From the NCBI GenBank assembly GCA_039922435.1, contig JBDTES010000021.1, positions 1 to 30,946 of the forward strand: a stretch of 30,946 bases of DNA. The letters are read 5' to 3'. Every line of letters begins with the position of its first letter. The first letter of the stretch is position 1. Below the pieces are notes generated by a model. That model was not told where the DNA came from. It did no database searches and saw only the letters and a program-made list of their open reading frames with translations. Positions 15,153 through 22,097 of the stretch are shown here, one piece after another. The position numbers and the translations under genes were made by a program. This stretch comes from JBDTES01 sp039922435. GTDB taxonomy: Bacteria > Patescibacteriota > Saccharimonadia > Saccharimonadales > UBA4665.

Positions 15153-16391
15153 ATGCGCGACCCTGCCGCCACTTATTACGTTGGCCTAGATATTGGTACA
15201 TCTTCTGTTCGATGCGTCGTCGGAACTCGTAACGATAACGATTCGGGCGTTGTTTCTGTGATTGGCCACGGTAGTAGCCAGAATGCGGGAATGCGCAAGG
15301 GTATGGTAATGCATGTTGATGAAGTGGCCGAGGCTATAGTTCAGGCAGTGACTGAGGCCGAGCGGCTTTCTGGTGTACATATCGATCAGGCAACTATCAA
15401 TGTTAATGGCTCTCAGGTTGTTGGGATCAATTCTAAGGGTGTTGTGGCAATTAGCTCACCGCACCGCGAGATTACTATCGAAGACCGCGAGAGGGTAGAA
15501 GAGGCCGCGACTATAGTACAGCTTCCACCTAATCGAGAAATTATTCAGGTATTTGCTAAAGACTATCGCCTAGACGGTCAGAGTAATATCAAAGACCCAG
15601 TCGGCATGCAAGGTGTGCGTTTGGAGGTTGATTGCCATATTGTAACGGCATCGACACCTAATGTTCGGAACTTAGATCTAGCTCTAGAGAAAGCTCAGGT
15701 CCGACCCTCGCACCATACTGTCTCAGGTCTAGCCTCGGTTGAGGCAGTGCTAGATCGCAAGCAAAAGGAGGCTGGTACGGTCCTAGTGGATATAGGGGCT
15801 GGCACCACCAATATGGTAGTTATAGAAGATGGTGAGATTCAACATGTTGCGGTTATTCCTGTCGGCGGTATTAATGTTACTAATGATTTAGCGATTGGAC
15901 TGAAGACTGACTTAGATGTGGCTGAAGAGGTAAAGATTAAATATGCCAGTCTAGCCGAGACAAAAGAGAGCAAAGTTAAGTTATCTTTAGGCAATCAGAC
16001 CCACGAGTTCGATAGATCTGAGATAAATATGATAGTTGAGGCCAGAATTGAAGAGTTACTTGAGTACGTCGATAAAGAGCTGCACGGCATTAGACGCTCT
16101 CGTAAATTACCAGGTGGGGTTGTGCTAGTTGGTGGTGTAGCAGCGCTACCTGGTTTAGCTGAGTTTACTAAAGATAAACTACAGCTGGCCGCTAGAATTG
16201 GTAAGATTCGAAATCTTTCTGGGCTAGTTGATACTGTCGATGATCCTGCCTTTAGTACGGCGTCTGGACTTATGTTGTTAGATGGGCTGCTTAGCTCAAC
16301 TGCTGGAGGGTCTTCGGACCACCCCTTGGGATTTGATAACCTTAATTTGCTCAACCGAGTTTTTGAAAAAATTAAGCGTTATAAAAAGTAG
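15153..16391 (+). CDS. ftsA: Cell division protein FtsA, 412 aa
   Basis: FtsA is an actin-fold ATPase that anchors FtsZ to the membrane and recruits the divisome. The phosphate-1 motif is YVGLDIGTSSVRCVVG near residues 9-24, and the SHS2-type 1C domain follows (TINVNGSQVVG, then a strand-rich part). The phosphate-2 motif is LVDIGAGTTNMVV (D213), and the adenosine motif is VVLVGGVAALPGL. The last residues, LNLLNRVFEKIKRYKK, form the amphipathic membrane-targeting helix expected at the C-terminus. Length is normal (about 420). The start at 15153 gives MRDPAATYYVGLDIG and is fixed by the -10 box 6 nt upstream. ftsZ follows 127 nt later with a separate promoter; no other division-cluster (mra/mur) genes are in the window. 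Confidence 0.95.
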   Translation: MRDPAATYYVGLDIGTSSVRCVVGTRNDNDSGVVSVIGHGSSQNAGMRKGMVMHVDEVAEAIVQAVTEAERLSGVHIDQATINVNGSQVVGINSKGVVAISSPHREITIEDRERVEEAATIVQLPPNREIIQVFAKDYRLDGQSNIKDPVGMQGVRLEVDCHIVTASTPNVRNLDLALEKAQVRPSHHTVSGLASVEAVLDRKQKEAGTVLVDIGAGTTNMVVIEDGEIQHVAVIPVGGINVTNDLAIGLKTDLDVAEEVKIKYASLAETKESKVKLSLGNQTHEFDRSEINMIVEARIEELLEYVDKELHGIRRSRKLPGGVVLVGGVAALPGLAEFTKDKLQLAARIGKIRNLSGLVDTVDDPAFSTASGLMLLDGLLSSTAGGSSDHPLGFDNLNLLNRVFEKIKRYKK

Positions 16392-16452
16392 TCCACCCAA
16401 AAGAGGTATGGATGCTTAATTTGTTCGTATGGCATACAGCTATATAAATTTA

Positions 16453-16481
16453 TTGAACTATGTTGTTCACTCACGTATACT
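16453..16481 (+). promoter_or_regulatory. Promoter of ftsZ
   Basis: TTGAAC (16453-16458), 17-nt spacer, TATACT (16476-16481), leaving a leader of about 30 nt. A GAGGAA at 16500-16505 is the only SD-like site and is rather far from the ATG. Confidence 0.65.
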
Positions 16482-16518
16482 AACTTTATAAGCTAAGTTC
16501 GAGGAACATTAGAAGCCA

Positions 16519-17865
16519 ATGGCACAAGTCGTAGATCCCGCAATTGAAACGTTCGCCCGCATAAAAGTGGTTGGTATTGGTGGTGCTGGTGGTGCCGCTG
16601 TTAATAGGATGGTTGAGGCAGGAGTTGAGGGTGTGGAATTTGTTGCTATAAACACTGATGCTCAGGCGCTGCACAATTCTAAAGCTCAAGTAAAAATCCA
16701 CATAGGTAAGGACACGACTCGTGGCCTGGGGGCTGGAGCTGATCCTTCGGTTGGTGAGCGCGCAGCTGAGGAGTCACGTGAAGAGATCAAGCAGGCTTTA
16801 GAGGGTGCCGATATGGTGTTTATTACCATTGGTGCCGGCGGTGGTACTGGTAGTGGAGCTGGTCACATAGTTGCAAGTATTGCTCACGATTTGGATATAC
16901 TCGTTGTCGGATTCGCTACAAAACCGTTTGCTTTTGAAGGTGAAAAGAGACGCCGTAACGCTGATACAGCAATAGCTAAATTGCGGGACACAGTTGATAC
17001 TCTAATTATTATTCCAAATGATCGCTTACTGCAGACGATTGATCGTCAGACGCCACTTATTGAAGCCTTTAAAGTGGCTGATGATGTTTTGCGCCAAGGT
17101 GTCCAGGGGATTTCCGATCTTATTACGGTACATGGCCTGATTAATCTAGATTTTGCCGATGTTAAGACTGTCATGAGGAATGCTGGATCAGCTTTGATGG
17201 GCATAGGCCGGGCTAGCGGCGAAAACCGAGCTATTCAGGCGGCTCAGCAGGCAATTGATTCACCATTACTTGAAGTATCTATAGATGGGGCTAGGGGTAT
17301 ATTATTCAACGTAATAGGTGGTCAAGATTTGTCGATGCATGAGATAAATGCAGCCGCCGAATCGATTACGGCTGCTGCAGACCCAGATGCCAATATAATC
17401 TTTGGAGCGACGATTAGCCCAGAGTTAGATGGTGAAGTTATTATTACGGTTGTAGCCACTGGCTTTGATGCGTCTTATTTCACAAGCCGTCAAAGTAAGG
17501 TTATTGACGATGAGCCTACTCTGGAAAATCCTGAACCTAAGTCTGTTTTAGCTACCGACCAAGATATAAGCGATATAGATATGACTCTGCAGGATAATCA
17601 GCCGAGCTCAGATTTCTCGAAGGACGATTCGGCCATGCCGAGTATGTGGTCAATCGGGGGCGATGAAGACGGCCATGACCATGATGATGCTAATAATAAA
17701 GATACGTCCTCTATTAAAACTAATGATGAAAATCAGCCATTTGTATCAGATGTTGATGAAGACGAGCTCGAGCGACCATCGTTCTTAAGACGCCTAACTA
17801 AAAGATCCAAAGTTAAGGCTGACGACGTTAAAGAGCAACCTGATACCGACAAAAAGTCTAAGTGA
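16519..17865 (+). CDS. ftsZ: Cell division protein FtsZ, 448 aa
   Basis: FtsZ is the tubulin-like GTPase that forms the Z ring. The N-terminus has VVGIGGAGGAAVNRM (about 15-29), the tubulin signature GGGTGSG is at 107-113, NDRLL binds nucleotide, and the T7 synergy loop reads INLDFADV. The domain ends near residue 320 and is followed by a long acidic, Asn/Asp-rich linker. The conserved C-terminal FtsA-binding peptide is recognisable as PSFLRRL (420-426). It is unusual that about 22 charged residues follow it, where most FtsZ end within a few residues. It has its own promoter after ftsA. Confidence 0.95.
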   Translation: MAQVVDPAIETFARIKVVGIGGAGGAAVNRMVEAGVEGVEFVAINTDAQALHNSKAQVKIHIGKDTTRGLGAGADPSVGERAAEESREEIKQALEGADMVFITIGAGGGTGSGAGHIVASIAHDLDILVVGFATKPFAFEGEKRRRNADTAIAKLRDTVDTLIIIPNDRLLQTIDRQTPLIEAFKVADDVLRQGVQGISDLITVHGLINLDFADVKTVMRNAGSALMGIGRASGENRAIQAAQQAIDSPLLEVSIDGARGILFNVIGGQDLSMHEINAAAESITAAADPDANIIFGATISPELDGEVIITVVATGFDASYFTSRQSKVIDDEPTLENPEPKSVLATDQDISDIDMTLQDNQPSSDFSKDDSAMPSMWSIGGDEDGHDHDDANNKDTSSIKTNDENQPFVSDVDEDELERPSFLRRLTKRSKVKADDVKEQPDTDKKSK

Positions 17866-17914
17866 TATCTGGCTTAATTTGTATTAAATAATACAGCATA
17901 AAATATTTGCAAAA

Positions 17915-17961
17915 ACGCTATACGTGGAGGTATCCTATATGGAGACTACGCTATATGTAGT
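17915..17961 (+). promoter_or_regulatory. Two tandem NrdR boxes upstream of nrdR
   Basis: ACGCTATACGT (17915-17925) and ACGCTATATGT (17948-17958) are near-identical palindromic sites with centres 33 bp apart, about three helical turns. The second extends to ACTAC...GTAGT (17945-17949/17957-17961). Spacing and core (C-TATA-G type) agree with known NrdR operators, which come in pairs near nrd promoters. They imply autoregulation of nrdR and perhaps of the following nrdJ. Confidence 0.65.
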
Positions 17962-18022
17962 AAAAAAATATATCAGTCGCACATTCAAATTGAATAAAGG
18001 AGGTGTACAACATGAAATGTAG
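17939..18022 (+). CDS. Possible 27-aa leader peptide overlapping nrdR
   Basis: An ATG at 17939 has a good SD (GGAGG, 17926-17930, 8-nt spacing) and opens a 27-codon frame (METTLYVVKKYISRT... ending QHEM) whose TAG stop lies 8 bases past the nrdR start, in another frame. It spans the second NrdR box and the nrdR SD. It could be a leader peptide coupled to nrdR, or only a chance frame. Basic residues prevail and no attenuator codon run is seen. Confidence 0.3.
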   Translation: METTLYVVKKYISRTFKLNKGGVQHEM

Positions 18023-18488
18023 CCAGTGCCAGAAAGATGACACGAAGGTTATAGAGTCACGTGATGTTGCCGAAGGCCAATCAATTAGACGGCGACGAGC
18101 TTGTTTACACTGTGGCTTTAGGTTTACGACCTATGAGCGAATTGAGCGCCCTCAACTTATTGTTATTAAGAACAACGGTACGAGGGAACTATTTAATCGC
18201 CAAAAGTTGCTCGGTGGACTGTATCGGGCTTGTGAAAAAACGCTAGTGAGTAGCGTTCAGCTAGAGCAATTGGTGACAGAAATTGAACAGCAGCTATATA
18301 CTTGCGGTGACACAGAAATATCAACGATTAAGATTGGCGAGATGGTCATGGATAAACTCGCTCAGCTAGATGAAGTAGCCTACGTACGCTTCGCTAGTGT
18401 TTATAGACGCTTCAAAGATATCGCTGGCTTTGAAAAGGAGCTATCGCAGATTAAACAGAAAAGAGTTACTGGTGAGTCGAGTGGCTAA
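18012..18488 (+). CDS. nrdR: Transcriptional repressor NrdR, 158 aa
   Basis: NrdR represses ribonucleotide reductase genes, sensing ATP/dATP. The N-terminal zinc ribbon has C3, C6, C31 and C34 (CSQC...CLHC), followed by GFRFTTYERIE, a family hallmark. An ATP-cone domain occupies about 48-138 (LIVIKNNGTRELFNRQKLLGGL...). AAAGGAGGTG at 17996-18005 is a strong SD and selects ATG 18012. nrdJ lies downstream on the same strand, and two NrdR-box-like sites lie upstream. Length matches the family. Confidence 0.96.
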   Translation: MKCSQCQKDDTKVIESRDVAEGQSIRRRRACLHCGFRFTTYERIERPQLIVIKNNGTRELFNRQKLLGGLYRACEKTLVSSVQLEQLVTEIEQQLYTCGDTEISTIKIGEMVMDKLAQLDEVAYVRFASVYRRFKDIAGFEKELSQIKQKRVTGESSG

Positions 18489-18496
18489 AGTAGTCA

Positions 18497-18550
18497 ACGA
18501 CCGCTCTCCGCAGTTTTTTAAAAACTAGAGATTTGCGGAGAGCGTGTCGT
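18497..18550. other. Strong long hairpin between nrdR and nrdJ
   Basis: CGCTCTCCGCA (18502-18512) pairs perfectly with TGCGGAGAGCG (18534-18544), and ACGAC/GTCGT extends it outward with one bulged T. The loop contains GTTTTTTAAAAAC, which can fold on itself. No U-run follows, so it is not a standard terminator. It may end nrdR imperfectly, protect an RNA end, or be a protein site. Confidence 0.6.
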
Positions 18551-18616
18551 ATAAATCCGCTTGTGAGGTGGTATCGATTTAAACTCTAAATAAATATAAA
18601 ATCTAATAATAATTAG

Positions 18617-18643
18617 GCAGGTCTAACAAATAAATAAACCTGC
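18617..18643 (+). promoter_or_regulatory. Small hairpin in the nrdJ leader
   Basis: GCAGGT (18617-18622) and ACCTGC (18638-18643) flank an A-rich 15-nt loop, ending 9 nt before the GAGG SD (18652-18655). It may affect access to the SD; this is inference. Confidence 0.35.
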
Positions 18644-18660
18644 AGAAAAGTGAGGGTATC

Positions 18661-21453
18661 ATGGGACAAACAGCTAGTTTGGGGGTTAGACGACGCTTTA
18701 CGCAGCCGAAGTCTAAAGCGTACGATCAAGTTACGTGGGTTAAGCGTGATTCCTCTTTAAAGAATCCGGCTACTGGTGAGATCGTATTTGAGCAAAAGGG
18801 TGTTGAGATACCGGAGGGATGGTCGATTAATGCGCTTAATATTGTGGCGCAGAAATATTTTACCGGTACTCCAGGCACTAAAGAACGGGAAGATAGCCTA
18901 AAGCGGCTAATTGACCGAGTTGTAGACACGATTGTTCGTCAGGGTCGCCAGGAAGGCTATTTTGACAGCACCGAAGAAGTTGATACTTATAGTGAAGAAC
19001 TTAAGTACATACTAGCTACTCAACGAGCTGCCTTTAATAGTCCTGTTTGGTTTAATATTGGCGTCCGCGAGCGCACGCAGCAGGCTAGTGCTTGCTTTAT
19101 TTTAGGTGTCGAAGACACGATGCCCTCGATTCTGCAGTGGTATACCGATGAGGGCATGATCTTTAAGGGTGGCAGTGGTAGTGGAGTTAATATTAGTACT
19201 ATACGTAGTAGTCACGAACCGCTTGGCAAGAGTGCTGGTAAAGCCTCAGGTCCTTTGAGCTTTATGCGCGGTGCTGATTCTGTAGCCGGGGCGATTAAGA
19301 GTGGTGGTAAAACTCGGCGGGCGGCTAAGATGGTGATTTTGAATGTTGACCATCCAGATGTTGAAGAATTCATATGGGCTAAAGCTCGTGAAGAAGAAAA
19401 GGCCCGCGCTTTGCAGGCGGCTGGCTTTGACATGAGCCTGGATGGTAAGGATATATTTAGTGTTCAATATCAGAACGCCAATAATTCGGTACGTGTAACC
19501 GATGACTTTATGAAAGCCGTTGAGGCCGACGAAGATTGGCAGTTGCATGCCGTTAAAACTGGAGAGACAGTCAAGACTATAAAGGCGCGCAAACTCTTTA
19601 GACAATTTGCTGAGGCTGCTTGGGCTTGTGCAGACCCTGGGATGCAATTTGATACTGTAATTAATAAGTGGCACACTACACCGGTCGCAGGACGAATCAA
19701 TGGTTCTAATCCTTGCTCAGAGTATATGCACCTAGATAACTCAGCCTGTAACTTAGCTAGTATTAATTTGCTTAAGTACTTAAACGACGATTTTAGCTTT
19801 GATATCGAATCGTTTAAGCACACCGTGGAGCTAATTTTTACGGCTCAAGAAATATTAGTTGGCTACAGTGAGTATCCAACTGAGCGTATCACTAAGAATG
19901 CCAAAGCTTACCGTGAATTAGGTATCGGCTACGCTAACCTAGGAGCGCTTCTGATGGCCCAGGGATTGCCGTACGATAGTGAAGAAGGCCGAGCTCAGGC
20001 TGCTGCCATTACGGCGTTATTAACTGGCCATAGCTATGCTACGAGTGCCAGAATTGCTCGTAAAGTTGGCCCATTTGCTGGTTTTCATAAAGATCGAGAA
20101 GGTGTATTGAACGTGCTGAAGATGCACCGTGAAGCCGTTAATAGTATTGATGCGAGCATGGTAGCCGAGGACTTGCTTTCAGCGGCGGCTACAGCCTGGG
20201 ACGAAGCCGTCGAACTAGGTGAGCTTTACGGAGTTCGTAATTCTCAAGCGAGTGTATTGGCTCCAACCGGTACAATTGGCCTCATGATGGACTGCGACAC
20301 GACCGGTATTGAGCCAGATCTAGGCCTAGTAAAGGTCAAGAAGCTGGTTGGCGGTGGCACTATGAATATAGTTAACCAGACCGTACCGCGTGCCCTAAAG
20401 GCATTGGGATATAGCCCTGATCAAGTCATTGATGTTGTAGCTTATATTGATACCGAAAAGACGATTCTGGGAGCGCCACACCTCCGTAAGGAGCATGAGC
20501 CAGTGTTTGCTTGTAGTATGGGGGACAACGCTATTCACTATCTTGGACACGTCAAGATGATGGCAGCCGTCCAGCCGTTTCTATCTGGGGCTATCTCTAA
20601 GACGGTTAACATGCCAGAAGAAGCTAGTGTAGAAGATATTGAACAACTACACATTGACGCCTGGAAGATGGGTCTTAAGGCCATAGCGATTTACCGTGAT
20701 AATTGTAAAGTAGCCCAGCCGCTTAGTATGGCCAAGAAGGACGTAGCGAAAGAGACTGAGCCAGTCGTGGCTACCAACTCAATCGATAACCGGATTGTGG
20801 TTAAGGGTGCTATGCGCCGGATGCTACCTAGGGTTAGAAAAAGTCGGACCTATAGATTCCAGCTATCAGATTTAGAGGGTTACTTTACAGTCGGTGAGTA
20901 CGAAGATGGTACGCCTGGCGAACTGTTCATGAACGTGTCTAAGCAGGGTTCAACTCTGTCAGGTGTTATGGACTCGTTTGCTGTCAGTATTAGCCAAGGG
21001 CTGCAGTATGGTGTGCCACTGAAGCGTTACGTTAAGAGCTTCCGGGGTACCAGTTTTGCACCAGCCGGTATTACCGATGATAGTGATATTCGAACAGCTA
21101 GTTCTATTACTGACTATATCTTCCGTAGATTAGCGCTGGACTATCTATCATTTGATGATCGGTTGGAGCTGGGACTAGCGTCATTTGAAGATATGCCCGA
21201 AGCTCAGACTAGCTTGCTAGAAGAGGTAATGGTGGAGACTCCGGTAGTGGCTGCTGAAGAGGTAAATCTACCGACTGATGTTGAACCGATACGAGAAACT
21301 AGTCGAGCATCTTCTATCTTGGCTGACAAGTCAGATACTACGTTGGTAGTCGATGCAGCAGCACCGCTATGCTATAACTGTGGTAATCAAACACAGCGCA
21401 GCGGTAGTTGTTACGTATGTACAAGCTGTGGTTCGACCACTGGCTGTAGCTAG
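18661..21453 (+). CDS. nrdJ: Vitamin B12-dependent ribonucleotide reductase, class II, 930 aa
   Basis: The enzyme reduces ribonucleotides to deoxyribonucleotides using adenosylcobalamin, independent of oxygen. C145 (SACFILGVED) is the first redox cysteine. C352 and E354 lie in NPCSEY, and C363 in DNSACNLASINL is the partner redox position of this motif block. The C-terminal tail has CYNC, CYVC, CTSC and a final GCS. These cysteines carry electrons and bind zinc in NrdJ proteins. The middle has PTGTIGLMMDCDTTGIEPD, another class II mark. Residues after about 760 form the C-terminal domain common to the large NrdJ type. No nrdA/B genes are near. SD GAGG is 5 nt from the ATG. A strong terminator follows. 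Confidence 0.95.
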   Translation: MGQTASLGVRRRFTQPKSKAYDQVTWVKRDSSLKNPATGEIVFEQKGVEIPEGWSINALNIVAQKYFTGTPGTKEREDSLKRLIDRVVDTIVRQGRQEGYFDSTEEVDTYSEELKYILATQRAAFNSPVWFNIGVRERTQQASACFILGVEDTMPSILQWYTDEGMIFKGGSGSGVNISTIRSSHEPLGKSAGKASGPLSFMRGADSVAGAIKSGGKTRRAAKMVILNVDHPDVEEFIWAKAREEEKARALQAAGFDMSLDGKDIFSVQYQNANNSVRVTDDFMKAVEADEDWQLHAVKTGETVKTIKARKLFRQFAEAAWACADPGMQFDTVINKWHTTPVAGRINGSNPCSEYMHLDNSACNLASINLLKYLNDDFSFDIESFKHTVELIFTAQEILVGYSEYPTERITKNAKAYRELGIGYANLGALLMAQGLPYDSEEGRAQAAAITALLTGHSYATSARIARKVGPFAGFHKDREGVLNVLKMHREAVNSIDASMVAEDLLSAAATAWDEAVELGELYGVRNSQASVLAPTGTIGLMMDCDTTGIEPDLGLVKVKKLVGGGTMNIVNQTVPRALKALGYSPDQVIDVVAYIDTEKTILGAPHLRKEHEPVFACSMGDNAIHYLGHVKMMAAVQPFLSGAISKTVNMPEEASVEDIEQLHIDAWKMGLKAIAIYRDNCKVAQPLSMAKKDVAKETEPVVATNSIDNRIVVKGAMRRMLPRVRKSRTYRFQLSDLEGYFTVGEYEDGTPGELFMNVSKQGSTLSGVMDSFAVSISQGLQYGVPLKRYVKSFRGTSFAPAGITDDSDIRTASSITDYIFRRLALDYLSFDDRLELGLASFEDMPEAQTSLLEEVMVETPVVAAEEVNLPTDVEPIRETSRASSILADKSDTTLVVDAAAPLCYNCGNQTQRSGSCYVCTSCGSTTGCS

Positions 21454-21471
21454 TAGTAGCTGTACTTGGAG

Positions 21472-21505
21472 CGTAAAAAGCCCCTTGTCGGAGGGGCTTT
21501 TTACG
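21472..21505. terminator. Terminator after nrdJ
   Basis: CGTAAAAAGCCCC (21472-21484) and GGGGCTTTTTACG (21493-21505) form a perfect 13-bp stem with an 8-nt loop, and the T-run is inside the 3' arm. It isolates nrdJ from the small gene that follows. Confidence 0.88.
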
Positions 21506-21519
21506 TAGAGTACCAAGGA

Positions 21520-21528
21520 TGTTATGAT
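21520..21528 (+). promoter_or_regulatory. Extended -10 of the redoxin-like gene, leaderless
   Basis: TGTTATGAT is an extended -10 (hexamer 21523-21528), 6 nt before ATG 21535. It follows the nrdJ terminator, so the gene is transcribed separately. Confidence 0.55.
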
Positions 21529-21534
21529 ATATAC

Positions 21535-21810
21535 ATGAAAGTTATTGTGCTTTATCGCCCAGATTCTGAACATGCTCGTGCTGTCGAGGAGTTTATTCAC
21601 GATTTGCAGAGACAGCATAATATTGATGCTAGTAATTTAGACGTCTTGAATGTTGATAGCCGTGATGGATCGGCTACGGCGAGCTTGTATGATGTTATGA
21701 GTTACCCGACAGTGCTGGTGGTCCAGGGGGATGGTAGTCTGATTAAGAGCTGGGATGGCGGTGGCTTACCGATGATGAATGAGGTTGCAGGCTATACTTT
21801 TGCTCACTGA
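21535..21810 (+). CDS. Thioredoxin-fold protein without CxxC, 91 aa
   Basis: The pattern is a beta strand (KVIVLYRP), a long helix (HARAVEEFIHDLQRQ), a strand (NLDVLNVDS), a short helix, and then SYPTVLVVQGDGSLIKSWDGG, with the cis-proline and glycine-rich turn of thioredoxins and glutaredoxins. The position where CxxC should stand reads RPDSEHA, so no redox cysteine is present; there is not a single cysteine in the protein. It cannot be a normal disulfide reductant for NrdJ and may be a chaperone or binding module. Start is placed at 21535 because the extended -10 is 6 nt upstream; a longer frame would begin inside the terminator. The UGA stop at 21808 is ordinary. Confidence 0.78.
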   Translation: MKVIVLYRPDSEHARAVEEFIHDLQRQHNIDASNLDVLNVDSRDGSATASLYDVMSYPTVLVVQGDGSLIKSWDGGGLPMMNEVAGYTFAH

Positions 21811-21819
21811 TGTTGCAAA

Positions 21820-22085
21820 TCGGTCTATGGCGCGTTAGAGTATAACTACGAAAGCGCTATGAGCGGATATCACCCGCCATCTTCTGATAGTAATAGAGGA
21901 GCGCCGCAGGAAGAGCCATTACTATACATAATATAGTAATGGGGTAGAACCCGCCGGGTAAGCCCGTAATAGCCGTAAGTAAGCGCCAATATTGAGACAA
22001 TTATCTCATTTGGAAGTCAGATGGTACCATCATCCGAGGCATCAAGCTAAGAGTGATTCTGACATTCAGATGGGTTTTTTATTTT
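21820..22085 (+). promoter_or_regulatory. T-box riboswitch controlling ileS
   Basis: The decisive part is the antiterminator: GTCAGA (22016-22021), bulge TGGTACC (22022-22028) and ATCA (22029-22032), paired without a break to TGAT (22054-22057) and TCTGAC (22058-22063). The bulge with UGGU for the tRNA acceptor end and ACC is the T-box hallmark. A hairpin just before it, TGAGA/TCTCA (21993-22008), fits stem III. Upstream GGCGC/GCGCC (21829-21833/21901-21905) may close stem I, enclosing ATG-a-GCGG/CCGC-CAT with loop ATATCAC (21867-21873). This loop offers an AUC isoleucine codon followed by A. A third stem is CCATTACTATA/TATAGTAATGG (21916-21942). Stem I lacks a clear AGUA/GAA motif, so it may be a shortened type. 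Confidence 0.75.
22027..22085 (+). terminator. Possible T-box terminator before ileS
   Basis: CCATC (22027-22031), which overlaps the T-box bulge, can pair with GATGG (22069-22073), followed by GTTTTTTATTTT. Using bulge bases for the competing stem is typical of T-box terminators. The stem is only 5 bp plus a small inner hairpin (TCTGA/TCAGA), so strength is uncertain. Confidence 0.5.
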
Positions 22086-22097
22086 AAGGAGAAAAAT

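Noticed and set aside
18502..18544. Intrinsic terminator of nrdR
   Set aside because: The stem is strong but followed by TGTCGTATAAATC, with no U-run; recorded as a hairpin of unknown role.
21466..21534. Longer N-terminus of the redoxin-like protein
   Set aside because: It would run through the nrdJ terminator and the promoter; ATG 21535 begins the first beta strand directly.
21938..21960. GGGGTAGAACCCGCC as the T-box sequence
   Set aside because: It resembles the GGGTGGAACCGCG consensus but has TAGA instead of TGGN, so it could not pair with a tRNA CCA end. The TGGTACC at 22022-22028 fits fully with both flanking helices.
21820..22020. RNase P RNA, tmRNA or SRP RNA in the long leader before ileS
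   Set aside because: Conserved cores of these RNAs were not found, and the T-box explains the region better.
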